Part shown: piece by piece, positions 36,275 through 48,642 of the stretch
How positions within the stretch are numbered: the first letter of the stretch is position 1
Layout of the letters: each line of letters starts with the position of its first letter
DNA from: Agromyces fucosus
GTDB lineage: Bacteria; Actinomycetota; Actinomycetes; Actinomycetales; Microbacteriaceae
Direction: 5' to 3'
Assembly (NCBI RefSeq): GCF_004134865.1
Contig: NZ_SDPO01000001.1
Coordinates: forward strand, 1,178,001-1,242,000
DNA length: 64,000 nt
Notes under the pieces: model-generated
What the model was told of the DNA's origin: nothing
What the model saw: the letters and a program-made list of their open reading frames with translations, nothing else
Databases searched by the model: none
Program-made: the position numbers and the translations under genes

Positions 36275-36853
36275 GTGATCACCATCCGCACCGCCACCGC
36301 AGCCGCCGCAGTCGTGCTCGCGATGACCATGCTCACCGGCTGTACTCCTGGGAACGTCTCGTTTCTTTCGGACACAGGCACGACCTCGCAGGCGGCGGCC
36401 ACGGCGCCGCCTGCGCCGATGGAAGGGGACTCGGACGCGGACGGTGAGCTCTCCGAGTTCGAGAAGCAGGTGCTCGCGACGAACGCTCCTCGCGACATCA
36501 CTCTCCACGATGGCACCGTCGTCGTCGTCACACCCGGACAGCCCCTCCCGCAGCCGGTCAACGACCAGATAGCCGCCGACGCGGCTCCTGGCGCGGCGCA
36601 GACACAGACGGCCGACGAGTTCGCGCCCATGGCGGGCGTACGAAGCATCCGCGAGGTCGCAAGCTCTTACGCGAACGAGCTGGGTCGCGTCGTCGTCATC
36701 GTCTACTGGGGCTTCGGTGTCTGGGGCACGATCTCCTCCGTCGACGAATCCGGCGGGACCGAGCTCGGGGGCGACAGCGACCGAGACGCGATGGTCGCCG
36801 CGGCTACTGCCTGGGCCGAATCGCACGACGCCTACGTTGTCGTCGTCGAGTAA
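36275..36853 (+). CDS. secreted lipoprotein, function unknown
   Basis: A 192-residue protein with a lipoprotein signal: short Arg, hydrophobic Ala/Val segment and lipobox LTGC near residue 23. A Thr/Ala/Pro and Asp/Glu-rich linker (about 35-65, including DSDADGELSEFEKQVL) is followed by a compact domain (SIREVASSYANELGRVVVIVYWGFGVWGTI). The GTG at 36275 with GAGGGG upstream is the start. No known family is recognised. It follows the small membrane protein by 139 bases on the same strand; whether they act together is unknown. Confidence 0.7.
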   Translation: MITIRTATAAAAVVLAMTMLTGCTPGNVSFLSDTGTTSQAAATAPPAPMEGDSDADGELSEFEKQVLATNAPRDITLHDGTVVVVTPGQPLPQPVNDQIAADAAPGAAQTQTADEFAPMAGVRSIREVASSYANELGRVVVIVYWGFGVWGTISSVDESGGTELGGDSDRDAMVAAATAWAESHDAYVVVVE

Positions 36854-36885
36854 CGGCCTCAGGCGGAGAGGACCGCGCCCCTTGG

Positions 36886-37698
36886 CTACGTCAGGCGGAT
36901 CTGACGGTTCACGTCCTTGTACAGTAGGTAGCGGAACGGCCCGGGGCCGCCCGCGTAGCAGGCCTGTGGGCAGAAGGCTCTGAGCCACATGAAGTCCCCG
37001 GCCTCGACCTCGACCCAGTCGTCGTTCAGCCGGTACACCGCCTTGCCCTCGAGCACGAAGAGCCCGTGCTCCATGACGTGCGTCTCCGCGAACGGGATCG
37101 AGCCACCGGGCTGGAACGTCACGATGTTGACGTGCATGTCGTGCGCGAGGTCGTCGGGATCGACGAAACGCGTGGTCGCCCAGGCGCCGTTCGTGCCGGG
37201 CATCTCGCGCGGCGCGACCTCCTGGTCGCTCGTGACGAACGACGCCGGCGGCGCGATGCCGTCGACGGCCTCGTACGCCTTGCGGATCCACTGGAAGCTC
37301 GTGATCGCCGCCCCCTCGTTCGCGAGCGACCACGACGCGCCGGCCGCGAGATAGGCGTAGCCGCCGGGCTCGAGCACGTGCCGCTCCCCCTCGAGCGTCA
37401 CCACGAGCGCACCCGCCGTCACGAACACGACGCCTTCAACGCCCGCCTCGGCCTCGGGCCGTTCGGCGCCGCCGCCCGGTGCGATCTCGACGATCAACTG
37501 CGAGAACGTCGTCGCGAATCCTGCGATGGGCCGGGCGATGATCCACGATCGGGTCTTCGTGAACCCCGGCAGGTTGCTCGTGACGATGTCGCGCAGCACG
37601 CCCTTGGGGATGACCGTGTACGCCTCCTTCACGATCGCGCGGTCGGTCAGGAGCTCGGTCTGGGCCGGGAGACCGCCCTCGGGAGTGAAGTAGCTCAT
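36886..37698 (-). CDS. allE: (S)-ureidoglycine aminohydrolase (bicupin)
   Basis: This 270-residue bicupin releases ammonia from S-ureidoglycine to give S-ureidoglycolate. The N-terminus (YFTPEGGLPAQTELLTDRAIVKEAYTVIPKGVLRDIVTSNLPGFTKTRSWIIARP) matches AllE/YlbA proteins. The C-terminal cupin holds the metal-binding pattern VMEHGLFVLEGKAVYRLN and ends FRYLLYKDVNR. Start ATG 37698 is 40 bases after the next upstream gene, so it is probably last in the aceB operon. Allantoate amidohydrolase, which makes its substrate, is not in the window. Confidence 0.93.
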   Translation of the reverse strand: MSYFTPEGGLPAQTELLTDRAIVKEAYTVIPKGVLRDIVTSNLPGFTKTRSWIIARPIAGFATTFSQLIVEIAPGGGAERPEAEAGVEGVVFVTAGALVVTLEGERHVLEPGGYAYLAAGASWSLANEGAAITSFQWIRKAYEAVDGIAPPASFVTSDQEVAPREMPGTNGAWATTRFVDPDDLAHDMHVNIVTFQPGGSIPFAETHVMEHGLFVLEGKAVYRLNDDWVEVEAGDFMWLRAFCPQACYAGGPGPFRYLLYKDVNRQIRLT

Positions 37699-37738
37699 GC
37701 GTGTTCCTTGTCGTTCGGGGTGAGTGCGGCGCATCCGG

Positions 37739-39000
37739 TCATCGCGTCGCCAGCCTCGGGTGGGCGAGCAATGTCAGCGCCCGCCGGTCGATGCCGATGT
37801 CGGCGACGACCTCCGGTTCGCCGATCGCACCGCACTCGACGCCGCGCAGCACGACGTCGGCGAGCGCCCTCGCGGTGGCGGGCTCGTCGAGCACCGCACC
37901 CGGCGTGCGCTGGAGATAGTCGCGGAGCCGCGCGGATGCCTCGGGGTATCCCTCGCGGTAGAACGCGTAGTTCGCGAGGAACCGCGTGGGCAGCTGATGC
38001 GCGTGCAGGTCCCACCCCTGGTAGTAGCCGCGTTCGAGCGATCGGCGCACGAGGCGGGCATGCAGCGCCCAGGCCTCCTCGGCGCGGTCTCCGATGGGGA
38101 GGACGTTCGTCGACCCGTCGGAGAGGCGGATGCCGGTGCCCGCGACCGCGAGCTGCATGATGCCCTTCGCGAGGTCGGCGACGGGATGCTCCATCGATTG
38201 GTAGGCGGCGGCGATCTGCAGCGAGGCGCTGTAGTCGTAGGTGCCGTAGTGCAGCGAGCTGATGCGGCCTGGGGCGGCGAGCGGCAGCTGCGCGACGGGC
38301 GAGCGGCCGTCGGCGCCGAGCACGAGCTGCGGCGTCTCGACCTGCACCTCGAAGCGAAGTCGCCCCTCGGGCAGGCCGTGCGCGCGCTCGAGGCCTGCCG
38401 CGACATCCGCCATCGCCTCGACCTGCGCGACGGTCGACACCTTCGGCAGCGTCAGCACGAGGCCGTCGGGCAGCCCGCCGTGTTCGACCAAGGTGGTCAC
38501 GAACAGGTCGAGCGTGCGGATGCCGCGTGCCCGCGTCGGCGCCTCGAAGCACTTGAAGCGGATGCCGATGAACGGCGGGGCGAAGCCGGCGCCGGCTGCG
38601 GCGACGACCCGTTTGGCCGCCCGCACCGCATCGGCGTCTTCGGCGTCGTCGCCGCGGTCGCCGTAGCCGTCTTCGAAGTCGATGCGCAGGTCTTCGATCG
38701 GCTCGCGTTCGAGCTTCTCGCGCACGCGCGGCGCCACGGTGGCCGCGATGCCGCTGTCGAGGCCCACCGCGGCCGCGATCGCCTCGAGTCCGCCGAACGC
38801 CTCGACGGCGGCGAGCGCATCCTGCCCCCACACCGCCGCCAGCTCGGGGGTGTACCGGTCAGCCGGCACGTACACCGTGTGCACGGGCTGGCGCGAGCCG
38901 TCGTCGCCGGGGTAGGCGGTGGCCAGCAGCTCGTCGGTGGCCTTCAGCCGTGCATCCACGCGCGCCAGGTCGGCGGCGGTGAGCGAGCCCGGTGATGCGC

Positions 39001-39004
<4 letters not shown>
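37739..39004 (-). CDS. DUF6986 protein, HpcH/HpaI aldolase-citrate lyase-like
   Basis: A 421-residue TIM-barrel protein related to the CitE/HpcH lyase superfamily: DLRIDFEDGYGDRGDDAEDADAV and RFEVQVETPQLVLGADGR resemble the acidic Mg-binding and Glu-bearing strands of those lyases. This family (DUF6986) is commonly found beside malate synthase in actinobacteria, but its reaction is not established. Its start overlaps the aceB stop by 4 bases (ATGA), so it is co-expressed with malate synthase. It may act on malate, glyoxylate or a CoA-derived C4 acid; this is an inference from context. Confidence 0.82.
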
Positions 39005-40608
<1,604 letters not shown>

Positions 40609-40834
40609 GCTGCCACTCTCTCCTGCGACGAGACGTTCGTCAATCGAATTGTTTTCGCATCGTGGATGCAGATATCTGCACTCCGGAAACTCGATCCGAA
40701 TGTACCACCACGGAGAACGGCGCGCTCGATTCATCCGTTCTCGCCCCGGATCGGTGCGGTATCTTGACTGCGAACGGTAGATTTTCCGCGATGCGGATTC
40801 CGATTGCCGCAACGATGGAACAGGAGTGCACCGG
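40609..40834. promoter_or_regulatory. divergent aceB/iclR promoter region with palindromes
   Basis: This 226-base gap separates the aceB operon from the IclR regulator and is AT-rich for the window. It holds the perfect 14-base palindrome TGCAGATATCTGCA at 40667-40680, 59 bases upstream of aceB, and TCCGC-GAT-GCGGA at 40785-40797, 38 bases upstream of the regulator start. The latter contains TGCGGAT, close to the TGCGGAA found at the hyi, xdh and deaminase promoters. These are good candidates for IclR-type operators; the assignment is not proven. Confidence 0.5.
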
Positions 40835-41590
40835 ATGGCGGACAGCCCCACCGAAGGCGTCAAATCCGTGGCCCGGGTCTTCGACCTCCTCGAACTGATC
40901 GCCGATGCCGGCGGGGACGTCACGCTGAGCGAGTTGTCGACGATGGCCGGCCTGCCGCTCCCGACGATCCACCGGCTCCTCCGCACGCTCGTCTCACTCG
41001 GCTACGCGCGGCAGCTCGCGAACCGCCGCTACGCGCTCGGCCCGCGCCTCGTGCGCCTCGGCGAGGTCGCGAACCGCCAGTTCGGCCAGCTCGCGAAGCC
41101 GCAGTTGAAGGAGCTCGTCGAGCGACTCGGCGAGACCGCGAACCTCGCGACCCTCGACGGCGACCAGGTCATCTACGTCTCGCAAGCCCCATCGCCGCAC
41201 GCGATGCGGATGTTCACCGAGGTGGGCCGCCGCTCCCACCTGCACAGCACCGGCGTCGGCAAGGCGATCCTCGCCCAGCTCGACGACGGCACCGTGCGCG
41301 AGATCATCGCGCGCACGGGCATGCCCAAGGCCACCGAGTACTCGATCGACACGATCGACGGGCTCATCGCCGACCTGAAGACGACCCGCGAGCGGGGGTA
41401 CGCGATCGACGACGGCGAGCAGGAGGTCGGCGTGCGCTGCTACGCGATGACCGTGCCGGGCGCACCGGTGCCGACCGCCGTCTCGGTGTCAGGTCCCGTT
41501 GCCCGCGTCGGCGAGGATTTCGCCGAGCGGGCCATCCCGGTGCTCCGGGAGATCGTGCAGGAGATCGCGGACGTCACCTCGGCGGCCTGA
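40835..41590 (+). CDS. IclR-family transcriptional regulator, probable AllR-like controller of purine/glyoxylate genes
   Basis: This 251-residue protein has an N-terminal winged helix (ARVFDLLELIADAGGDVTLSELSTMAGLPLPTIHRLLRTLVSLGYA) and an IclR effector domain (about 75-245) with HSTGVGKAILAQL, TRERGYAIDDGEQEVGVRCYA and PVARVGEDF. AGGAG eight bases before ATG 40835 sets the start. It lies between the divergent aceB operon and the xdh operon. In Streptomyces an IclR-type protein (AllR) controls allantoin catabolism and malate synthase, so the same role is likely. The ligand may be allantoate or glyoxylate (inference). Confidence 0.9.
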   Translation: MADSPTEGVKSVARVFDLLELIADAGGDVTLSELSTMAGLPLPTIHRLLRTLVSLGYARQLANRRYALGPRLVRLGEVANRQFGQLAKPQLKELVERLGETANLATLDGDQVIYVSQAPSPHAMRMFTEVGRRSHLHSTGVGKAILAQLDDGTVREIIARTGMPKATEYSIDTIDGLIADLKTTRERGYAIDDGEQEVGVRCYAMTVPGAPVPTAVSVSGPVARVGEDFAERAIPVLREIVQEIADVTSAA

Positions 41591-41753
41591 GCCGTAATAT
41601 CCACTCTGCGGAATGTTGATTCCAAATTTTTGGGGATTTTCGGTCGCGGCGCGGTAGTATCGAGTGTCTGCCCCGGGCAGACGCGGCGCGAGGTGGGGCC
41701 ATCGGGGCCCCGGTGCCATGGCGTCCATGCGGGCGCCGAACCGAGGAGATCCC
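41591..41753 (+). promoter_or_regulatory. xdh operon promoter and structured leader
   Basis: This 163-base region contains, in order, the palindrome GGAAT-GTTG-ATTCC (41610-41623), a run of T and G (AAATTTTTGGGG), a likely -10 TAGTAT (41655-41660), and then the palindrome GTCTGCCCCGGGCAGAC (41666-41682) at about the transcription start. A leader follows with further self-complementary pieces (GGGGCC/GGCCCC) up to GAGGAG before ATG 41754. The first palindrome also occurs upstream of guanine deaminase. No clear -35 exists, which would suit activator control. I could not match the leader to a known riboswitch. Confidence 0.5.
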
Positions 41754-43201
<1,448 letters not shown>

Positions 43202-43205
<4 letters not shown>

Positions 43206-45655
43206 GCGCACTCGCCGATCGCCCCGCGAACCCCGTCGTCGGCCTGCGCGCCGTGCACGAGAGCGCCGCCCTGCACGTCACGGGCGCCGCGATGTACACC
43301 GACGACCTCGCCGCGCACACCGCCGGTGTGCTCACGGCCTGGCCCGTGCAGTCGACGAATGCGCATGCGCGCGTCACGGTCGACGTGGCACCGGCGTACG
43401 ACGTGCCCGGCGTCGTACGCGTGCTCACGGCCGACGACGTGCCCGGCATCAACGACGCCGGCATCAAGCACGACGAACCGCTCTTCCCGAGCGAGGCGAT
43501 GTTCTACGGGCACGCACTCGTGTGGGTGCTCGGCGAGACTCAAGAGGCGGCGCGGCTCGGAGCCGAGGCCGTAAAGGTCGACTACGAAGCGCTCCCCTCC
43601 TACATCACGGTGTCCGAGGCCATCGCCGCGGAGTCGTATCAGGGCATCGCCCGCACGGTGGAACGGGGCGACGCCGCGGCCGCGCTCGCGGGCGCACCGC
43701 GCGTCTTCGAGGGCGTCACGGAGTTCGGAGGGCAGGAGCACTTCTACCTCGAGACGCACGCCTCGCTCGCGATCCTCGACTCCGAGGGGCAGTACTTCGT
43801 GCAGTGCTCGACGCAGCACCCGTCCGAGACACAGGAGATCGTCGCGCACGTGCTCGGCATCTCGTCGAGCCAGGTCACCGTGCAGTCCCTTCGCATGGGC
43901 GGCGCCTTCGGTGGAAAGGAGATGCAGCCCCACGGCTTCGCCGCGATCGCCGCGCTCGGCGCGAAGCTCACGGGCCGGCCGGTGCGACTTCGCCTGAACC
44001 GCACGCAGGACATCACGATGACCGGCAAGCGCCACCCGTTCCAGATCAGCTGGAAGGCCGGATTCACCGAAGACGGACTCATCCAGGCGCTCGACGCCAC
44101 GCTGACCGCCGACGGCGGCTGGAGCATCGACCTCTCCGAGCCGGTGCTCGGCCGGGCGCTGTGCCACATCGACAACGCCTACTGGATCCCCAACGTGCAC
44201 GCGTACGGCCGCATCGCGAAGACGAACAAGACCTCGCAGACCGCCTTCCGCGGCTTCGGCGGCCCGCAGGGCGTCTTCCTCATCGAGGACATCCTCGGCC
44301 GGGTCGCGCCGGTGCTCGGCATCGACCCGGCGGAGATCCGCCGGAAGAACATGTACCGGCCGGGGCAGAGCACCCCCTACGGGCAGCTCGTGAAGGACGC
44401 CGATCGCCTCGAGGCGATCTGGCAGCGCCTCGTCGACGAGAGCGACTTCGACGAGCGCCGCGCCGAGATCGCCGCGTTCAACGCCGCCAGCGTCGACACG
44501 AAGCGCGCGCTCGCGATCACGCCCGTGAAGTTCGGCATCTCGTTCAACTTCGCCGCCTTCAACCAGGCCGGCGCCCTCGTGCACGTCTACAAGGACGGCT
44601 CGGTGCTCATCAACCACGGCGGCACCGAGATGGGCCAGGGGCTGCACACGAAGATGCTGCAGGTCGCGGCGACCGCCCTCGGGCTGCGTCTCGACCAGGT
44701 CAGGCTCGCCCCCACGCGCACCGACAAGGTGCCGAACACCTCCGCGACCGCGGCATCCTCAGGCGCCGACCTGAACGGCGGCGCCGTCAAGAACGCGTGC
44801 GAGCAGATCCGCGAACGCATGGCGAAGGTCGCCGGCCGGCTCCTCGGCGTCGACGAGCGGGATGTCCGCTTCGAGGGCGGTCTCATCACGGGCCTCGGCA
44901 AGTTCGACGAGAGCCTCACGTTCGCCGAGGTCGCGAACGCGGCATACCTGCAGCGCGTGCAGCTCTGGGCCGCCGGCTACTACCGAACCGAGGGGCTGCA
45001 CTGGAACCCCGACCTGATGAAGGGCTCCCCCTTCAAGTACTTCGCCTACGGCTGCGCCGCGACGGAGGTCGAGGTCGACGGATTCACGGGCGCCTACCGG
45101 GTGCGCCGGGTCGACATCGTGCACGACGTCGGGGACTCCCTGTCGCCGATGCTCGACATCGGGCAGATCGAGGGCGCCTACGTGCAGGGCGTCGGGTGGC
45201 TCACCCTCGAGGAGCTCCGCTGGGACGAGACGGACGGGCCGAATCGCGGCCGACTGCTGACCCAGTCCGCGAGCACCTACAAGCTGCCGAGCTTCTCGGA
45301 GATGCCCGAGGAGTTCAACGTGCGACTCTTCGAGAACGCCCGCGAAGACGGTGCCGTCTACGGTTCGAAGGCCGTCGGCGAACCCCCGTTCATGCTCGCG
45401 TTCAGCGCCCGCGAGGCGATCCGGGAGGCGGTCGGCGAGTTCGCGCCCGCCGGTCACAGCGTCGAGCTCGGGTCGCCGGCGACCCCCGAGGCGGTCTACT
45501 GGGCGATCGAGGCGGCGCGGTCGGCAGGGTCGGCGTCGGTCGCCGCGACGTCACCGGCAGCGGATGCCTCGGCCGAGCACGACCCGACGGGTGCTTCGGC
45601 CGGCTCCGCACCGGCCGGCGCCGACGTGCCCGCGCTGGCGACCACCGAGGCCTGA
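43202..45655 (+). CDS. xdhB: xanthine dehydrogenase large subunit, molybdopterin-binding
   Basis: This 817-residue molybdenum hydroxylase subunit oxidises hypoxanthine and xanthine to urate. It carries GGQEHFYLETHASLA, RMGGAFGGKEMQPHGFA, the AFRGFGGPQGVF cofactor-binding segment and the catalytic Glu727 in GSKAVGEPPFMLAFSAREAI. The last 60 residues are a low-complexity Ala/Ser/Pro tail not seen in most homologues. The next gene, xdhC, begins 13 bases downstream. The cofactor is Mo-molybdopterin, supplied by the Moco genes 5-14 kb to the right. Confidence 0.95.
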
Positions 45656-45668
45656 GCGGGCCCGCCCG

Positions 45669-46520
45669 ATGGACTGGCTCGACGCACTGCAGCGGCTCCG
45701 GGAGGAGCGGACGCCCGCGGTCATCGTCACGCTCGCGATCGTGCGGGGTCACGCTCCCCGCAACGGCGGCGCGAAGATGGTGGTCGCACCCGACCGGGTC
45801 TTCGGGACCGTCGGAGGCGGCAACCTCGAGGCGACCGCGATCAAGCGTGCTCGTGAACTGCTCGCGAGCGGCGGTGCCGAGCCCGAGCTGCTCACCCTGA
45901 AGCTCAGCGACAAGGCCACGACCGAGTACGGCGTGCAATGCTGCGGAGGAGAGGTCACGCTCATGCTCGAACCCGTTCGGGTCGTCCCGTCCGTCGCGAT
46001 CTTCGGCATGGGGCACGTCGGCCTCGAGCTGGCCCGGATCCTCGCCCGCCAGGAGCTCGCCCTGCACCTCGTCGACTCGCGCGCCGAGATGCTCGCGCCA
46101 GCACGACTCGGCGCGCCCGGCGAGTCGGGCGTGCTCGCCGACGCCGTCGCCGAGGTGCACGTGCACCACGAGCCCGTGCCCGAGGCCGGCCTCGCGGCGC
46201 TCCCTCCGGGCGCGCACGTGCTCATCATGACCCACGACCACATCGAGGACCTCGCGGTCACCGACACCGCGCTGCGCCGAGGGGACCTCGGCTCGATCGG
46301 GCTCATCGGCTCGCGTTCGAAGTGGGCGCGGTTCCAGGTGAAGCTCGCGGAGCTCGGGCACGACGAGCACGACCTCGCCCGGGTGACGACCCCGATCGGC
46401 GTGCCCGAAGTGGGCGGCAAGGCGCCGGCGACCATCGCGGTGAGCGTCGCCGCCAAGATCCTGCAGCTCATCGAGGAGTCGCAGGCCGCCGAGGCTCAGC
46501 CACCGGAGACCGCGGCGTGA
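45669..46520 (+). CDS. xdhC: xanthine dehydrogenase accessory protein XdhC
   Basis: This 283-residue protein binds molybdopterin and helps its sulfuration and insertion into xanthine dehydrogenase. The N-terminal domain has RGHAPRNGGAKMVV, FGTVGGGNLE and EYGVQCCGGEVTLMLEP, the XdhC/CoxI pattern. The C-terminal Rossmann domain has VAIFGMGHVGLELARIL and IGLIGSRSKWARF. It is needed for active enzyme, not as a subunit. It sits after xdhB and overlaps the following SDR gene (GTGA). Confidence 0.94.
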   Translation: MDWLDALQRLREERTPAVIVTLAIVRGHAPRNGGAKMVVAPDRVFGTVGGGNLEATAIKRARELLASGGAEPELLTLKLSDKATTEYGVQCCGGEVTLMLEPVRVVPSVAIFGMGHVGLELARILARQELALHLVDSRAEMLAPARLGAPGESGVLADAVAEVHVHHEPVPEAGLAALPPGAHVLIMTHDHIEDLAVTDTALRRGDLGSIGLIGSRSKWARFQVKLAELGHDEHDLARVTTPIGVPEVGGKAPATIAVSVAAKILQLIEESQAAEAQPPETAA

Positions 46521-47272
46521 ACGCCGAGCGCGCCGAGACGCCGCTCCGGTCCGTCATCGTCACGGGCGCCGGAACGGGCATCGGACGGGCGACCGCCCAG
46601 GCGCTCCTCGCGGCCGGCTTCGCGGTGACGCTCGCCGGTCGGCGGCGGAGACCGCTCGAGGATGCCGCGTCCGACGACTCGGGCGCGAGGCATCCGAATG
46701 CCCTCGTCGCCCCGGTCGATGTCACCGACGCGTCGGCGGTCGACGCGCTGGTGGCCGCCCACGTGCTCCGGTTCGGTCGACTCGACGTGCTCGTGAACAA
46801 CGCCGGCGTGCCGGGCCCCGCCGCGGATGTCGGCGAGTTGACGCTCGACGACTGGTCGGCGACCCTCGCGGTCAACGTGACCGGCGCGGTGCTCGCGGCC
46901 GGAGCGGCGTTCCGCCAGATGGCGACGCAGCGCCCCATGGGCGGGCGCATCCTCAACAACGGATCCATCGCCGCGCAATCACCGCGACCTCGCTCGGTCG
47001 CCTACACGACGACGAAGCACGCGATCGCCGGGCTCTCGAAGTCGATCGAGCTCGACGGCCGAGCGTACGGCATCACCTGTACGCAGCTCGACGTAGGCAA
47101 CGCGCGCACCGGGCTGCTCGATGACGTCATCGGTGGCCCGGACGTCGAGCCGACGATGGACGTCGCGGTCGTCGCCGGGCTCATCGTGCACCTCGCGGGT
47201 CTGCCCGCCGAGGCGAGCGTGCCGCAGCTGACCGCCACGGCTGCCGGCATGCCGTTCATCGGCCGAGGCTGA
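46517..47272 (+). CDS. classical short-chain dehydrogenase/reductase
   Basis: This 251-residue SDR has the cofactor motif VTGAGTGIGRATA, NNAG, the catalytic Ser region NNGSIAAQSPRPRS and Tyr/Lys in AYTTTKHAI. The Asp/Arg pattern at the end of strand 2 (LAGRRRR) favours NADP(H). It is fourth in the xdh operon through a GTGA overlap with xdhC. The substrate is unknown. It may have been recruited for an aldehyde or ureido intermediate, or simply ride in the operon. It faces the convergent MFS gene 3 bases away. Confidence 0.88.
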   Translation: MNAERAETPLRSVIVTGAGTGIGRATAQALLAAGFAVTLAGRRRRPLEDAASDDSGARHPNALVAPVDVTDASAVDALVAAHVLRFGRLDVLVNNAGVPGPAADVGELTLDDWSATLAVNVTGAVLAAGAAFRQMATQRPMGGRILNNGSIAAQSPRPRSVAYTTTKHAIAGLSKSIELDGRAYGITCTQLDVGNARTGLLDDVIGGPDVEPTMDVAVVAGLIVHLAGLPAEASVPQLTATAAGMPFIGRG

Positions 47273-47275
47273 GCC

Positions 47276-48508
47276 TCACCGCAGCACCGGTCGACGCAGC
47301 AGCGCGAGCGGCAGGGTCAGGAGGGCGATCGCCGCCGCAGCGATGAACGCGACCTGGAACGAGAACCCGGCCGCGAGCGCGCCGACGACCACGGCGCCGA
47401 TGCCGGTGCCGGTGTCGAAGCCGATGTTCCAGACGGTGCTCGCGAAGACCGAGTCACGCGGCACGACGGCGAACGCCTCCCCGAGCGTGAGGTTCTGCAG
47501 GCCTCCGTAGCTCAGCCCGACGAGTGCCGCGCCCGTGAGCAGCAGCGGTACCATCTGTGCGCCCGGCGAGACGGACCAGGCCACGAGCGCGAGGCCCGCC
47601 ACCGTCACCAGCACGAACGGCCAGAGCAGTCGATGCGTTCCGACCCGATCGGCCAGACCGCCCACCAGCCAGCGGGCGGCAGCGGCGGTCGCCGTCACGA
47701 ACGCCAGTGCGGCCACCGCGGCGGCACCGTCGAGCAGCTGCGGCACGAAGGTGAGCAGCGCGCCGCCCGCGAGCGTGACCCCGAGGAGGATGCCGACGGG
47801 GGCGGCGAGCGCGCGCAATTCCGAGAACCGTGCGGCGGCGGAGGCGTGCCGAGGCTCGCCGGGGTCGTGGTGCGAGGCGTGCAGGCGCCGGGCGAGGCGT
47901 ACGGCCGGGATGATCGCGATCAGCGGCAGTGAGCCGAGGAGGAAGACCGCCCAATAGCCGACCGCCTCGGCGACCCACGGCGCCATCGGCAGCAGCACGA
48001 GCTGCGGACCGGCGATGGCGAGCCCGAAGGCGCCGATGGCCCGACCACGGCGCGCGGGCTCGACGAGCTCGGCGACGGCGCTCGAGCCGGCCACCGTCAG
48101 CACAGCGAACCCGGCACCGCGCACGGCGGCGATCGCGAGCACGGGCAGCAGGTCGGCGGAGAGGAGGTGCAGGAGCGACGGCATGCCGAGCAGCGCGAGG
48201 CCGACGACGAGCACGGCGCCCCACCCGAACCGGTGCAGGGCGGCGGGCACGAACAACTGGCCGATGACCGTGGCGAACATGAAGACGCCGGTGACGAGTC
48301 CCGCGCCGGCGGCATCCACGCCGCCCGCAACCGCCCAGAGCGGCGCGACCGGGAGCAGGACCGCGTATCCGGCGAAGCCGAGCGCGGTCATCGTCAGGAG
48401 CGCGGGCATGCCCCGCGAGCGCCAGACCGAGTCGACGCGGTCGGCCGGGTCGTGGGCGCGACGGCGCCCGTCGCCCGAGGCATCCGTCGATGGCGTCGTC
48501 TTCGGCAC
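47276..48508 (-). CDS. MFS transporter
   Basis: This 410-residue protein has about 12 hydrophobic segments; ARRGRAIGAFGLAIAGPQLVL resembles the fifth-helix region of drug/arabinose-type MFS exporters. GTG 48508 with GAGAGG upstream is the start; ATG at residue 34 (MPALLTMTALGF) begins at the first helix and could be an alternative. It follows the purine permease gene on the same strand after a strong hairpin (48574-48615), so it may have separate or attenuated expression. The substrate is unknown; export of a purine or drug is possible. Confidence 0.85.
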   Translation of the reverse strand: MPKTTPSTDASGDGRRRAHDPADRVDSVWRSRGMPALLTMTALGFAGYAVLLPVAPLWAVAGGVDAAGAGLVTGVFMFATVIGQLFVPAALHRFGWGAVLVVGLALLGMPSLLHLLSADLLPVLAIAAVRGAGFAVLTVAGSSAVAELVEPARRGRAIGAFGLAIAGPQLVLLPMAPWVAEAVGYWAVFLLGSLPLIAIIPAVRLARRLHASHHDPGEPRHASAAARFSELRALAAPVGILLGVTLAGGALLTFVPQLLDGAAAVAALAFVTATAAAARWLVGGLADRVGTHRLLWPFVLVTVAGLALVAWSVSPGAQMVPLLLTGAALVGLSYGGLQNLTLGEAFAVVPRDSVFASTVWNIGFDTGTGIGAVVVGALAAGFSFQVAFIAAAAIALLTLPLALLRRPVLR

Positions 48509-48573
48509 GTGCCGTACCTCTCTTCTCTGCAATCGCGTCGACCGGGCGGCCTCGCGCTGTCCGCCGCGCAGCG

Positions 48574-48615
48574 GTCTGCCCCGGTGGGCACCGAAAGGTG
48601 CGCACCGGGGCAGAC
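48574..48615 (-). terminator. strong hairpin downstream of the purine permease gene
   Basis: An 18-base-pair stem (13 pairs, one G/G mismatch, 5 pairs) closes a 4-base loop. It lies 28 bases after the permease stop in its transcription direction and 66 bases before the MFS start. There is no clear U-run, so it may act as a terminator, attenuator or mRNA stabiliser. Its outer arms match the palindrome at 41666-41687 in the xdh leader. Confidence 0.65.
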
Positions 48616-48642
48616 GCGGCCGTTCGTGCGTCGCTTGCGACC

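Noticed and set aside
36275..36853. Lipoprotein as substrate-binding part of an allantoin ABC transporter
   Set aside because: Too short (192 residues) for a binding protein, no matching fold, and no permease or ATPase next to it.
40764..40783. TTGACT and TAGATT as a -35/-10 pair for the IclR gene
   Set aside because: The spacer is only 8 bases, far too short for a sigma-70 promoter, so I did not annotate it.
41640..41753. Known riboswitch class (Moco, guanine or xanthine) in the xdh leader
   Set aside because: Hairpins are visible but no conserved core of a named class could be matched by eye. Left as a finding only.
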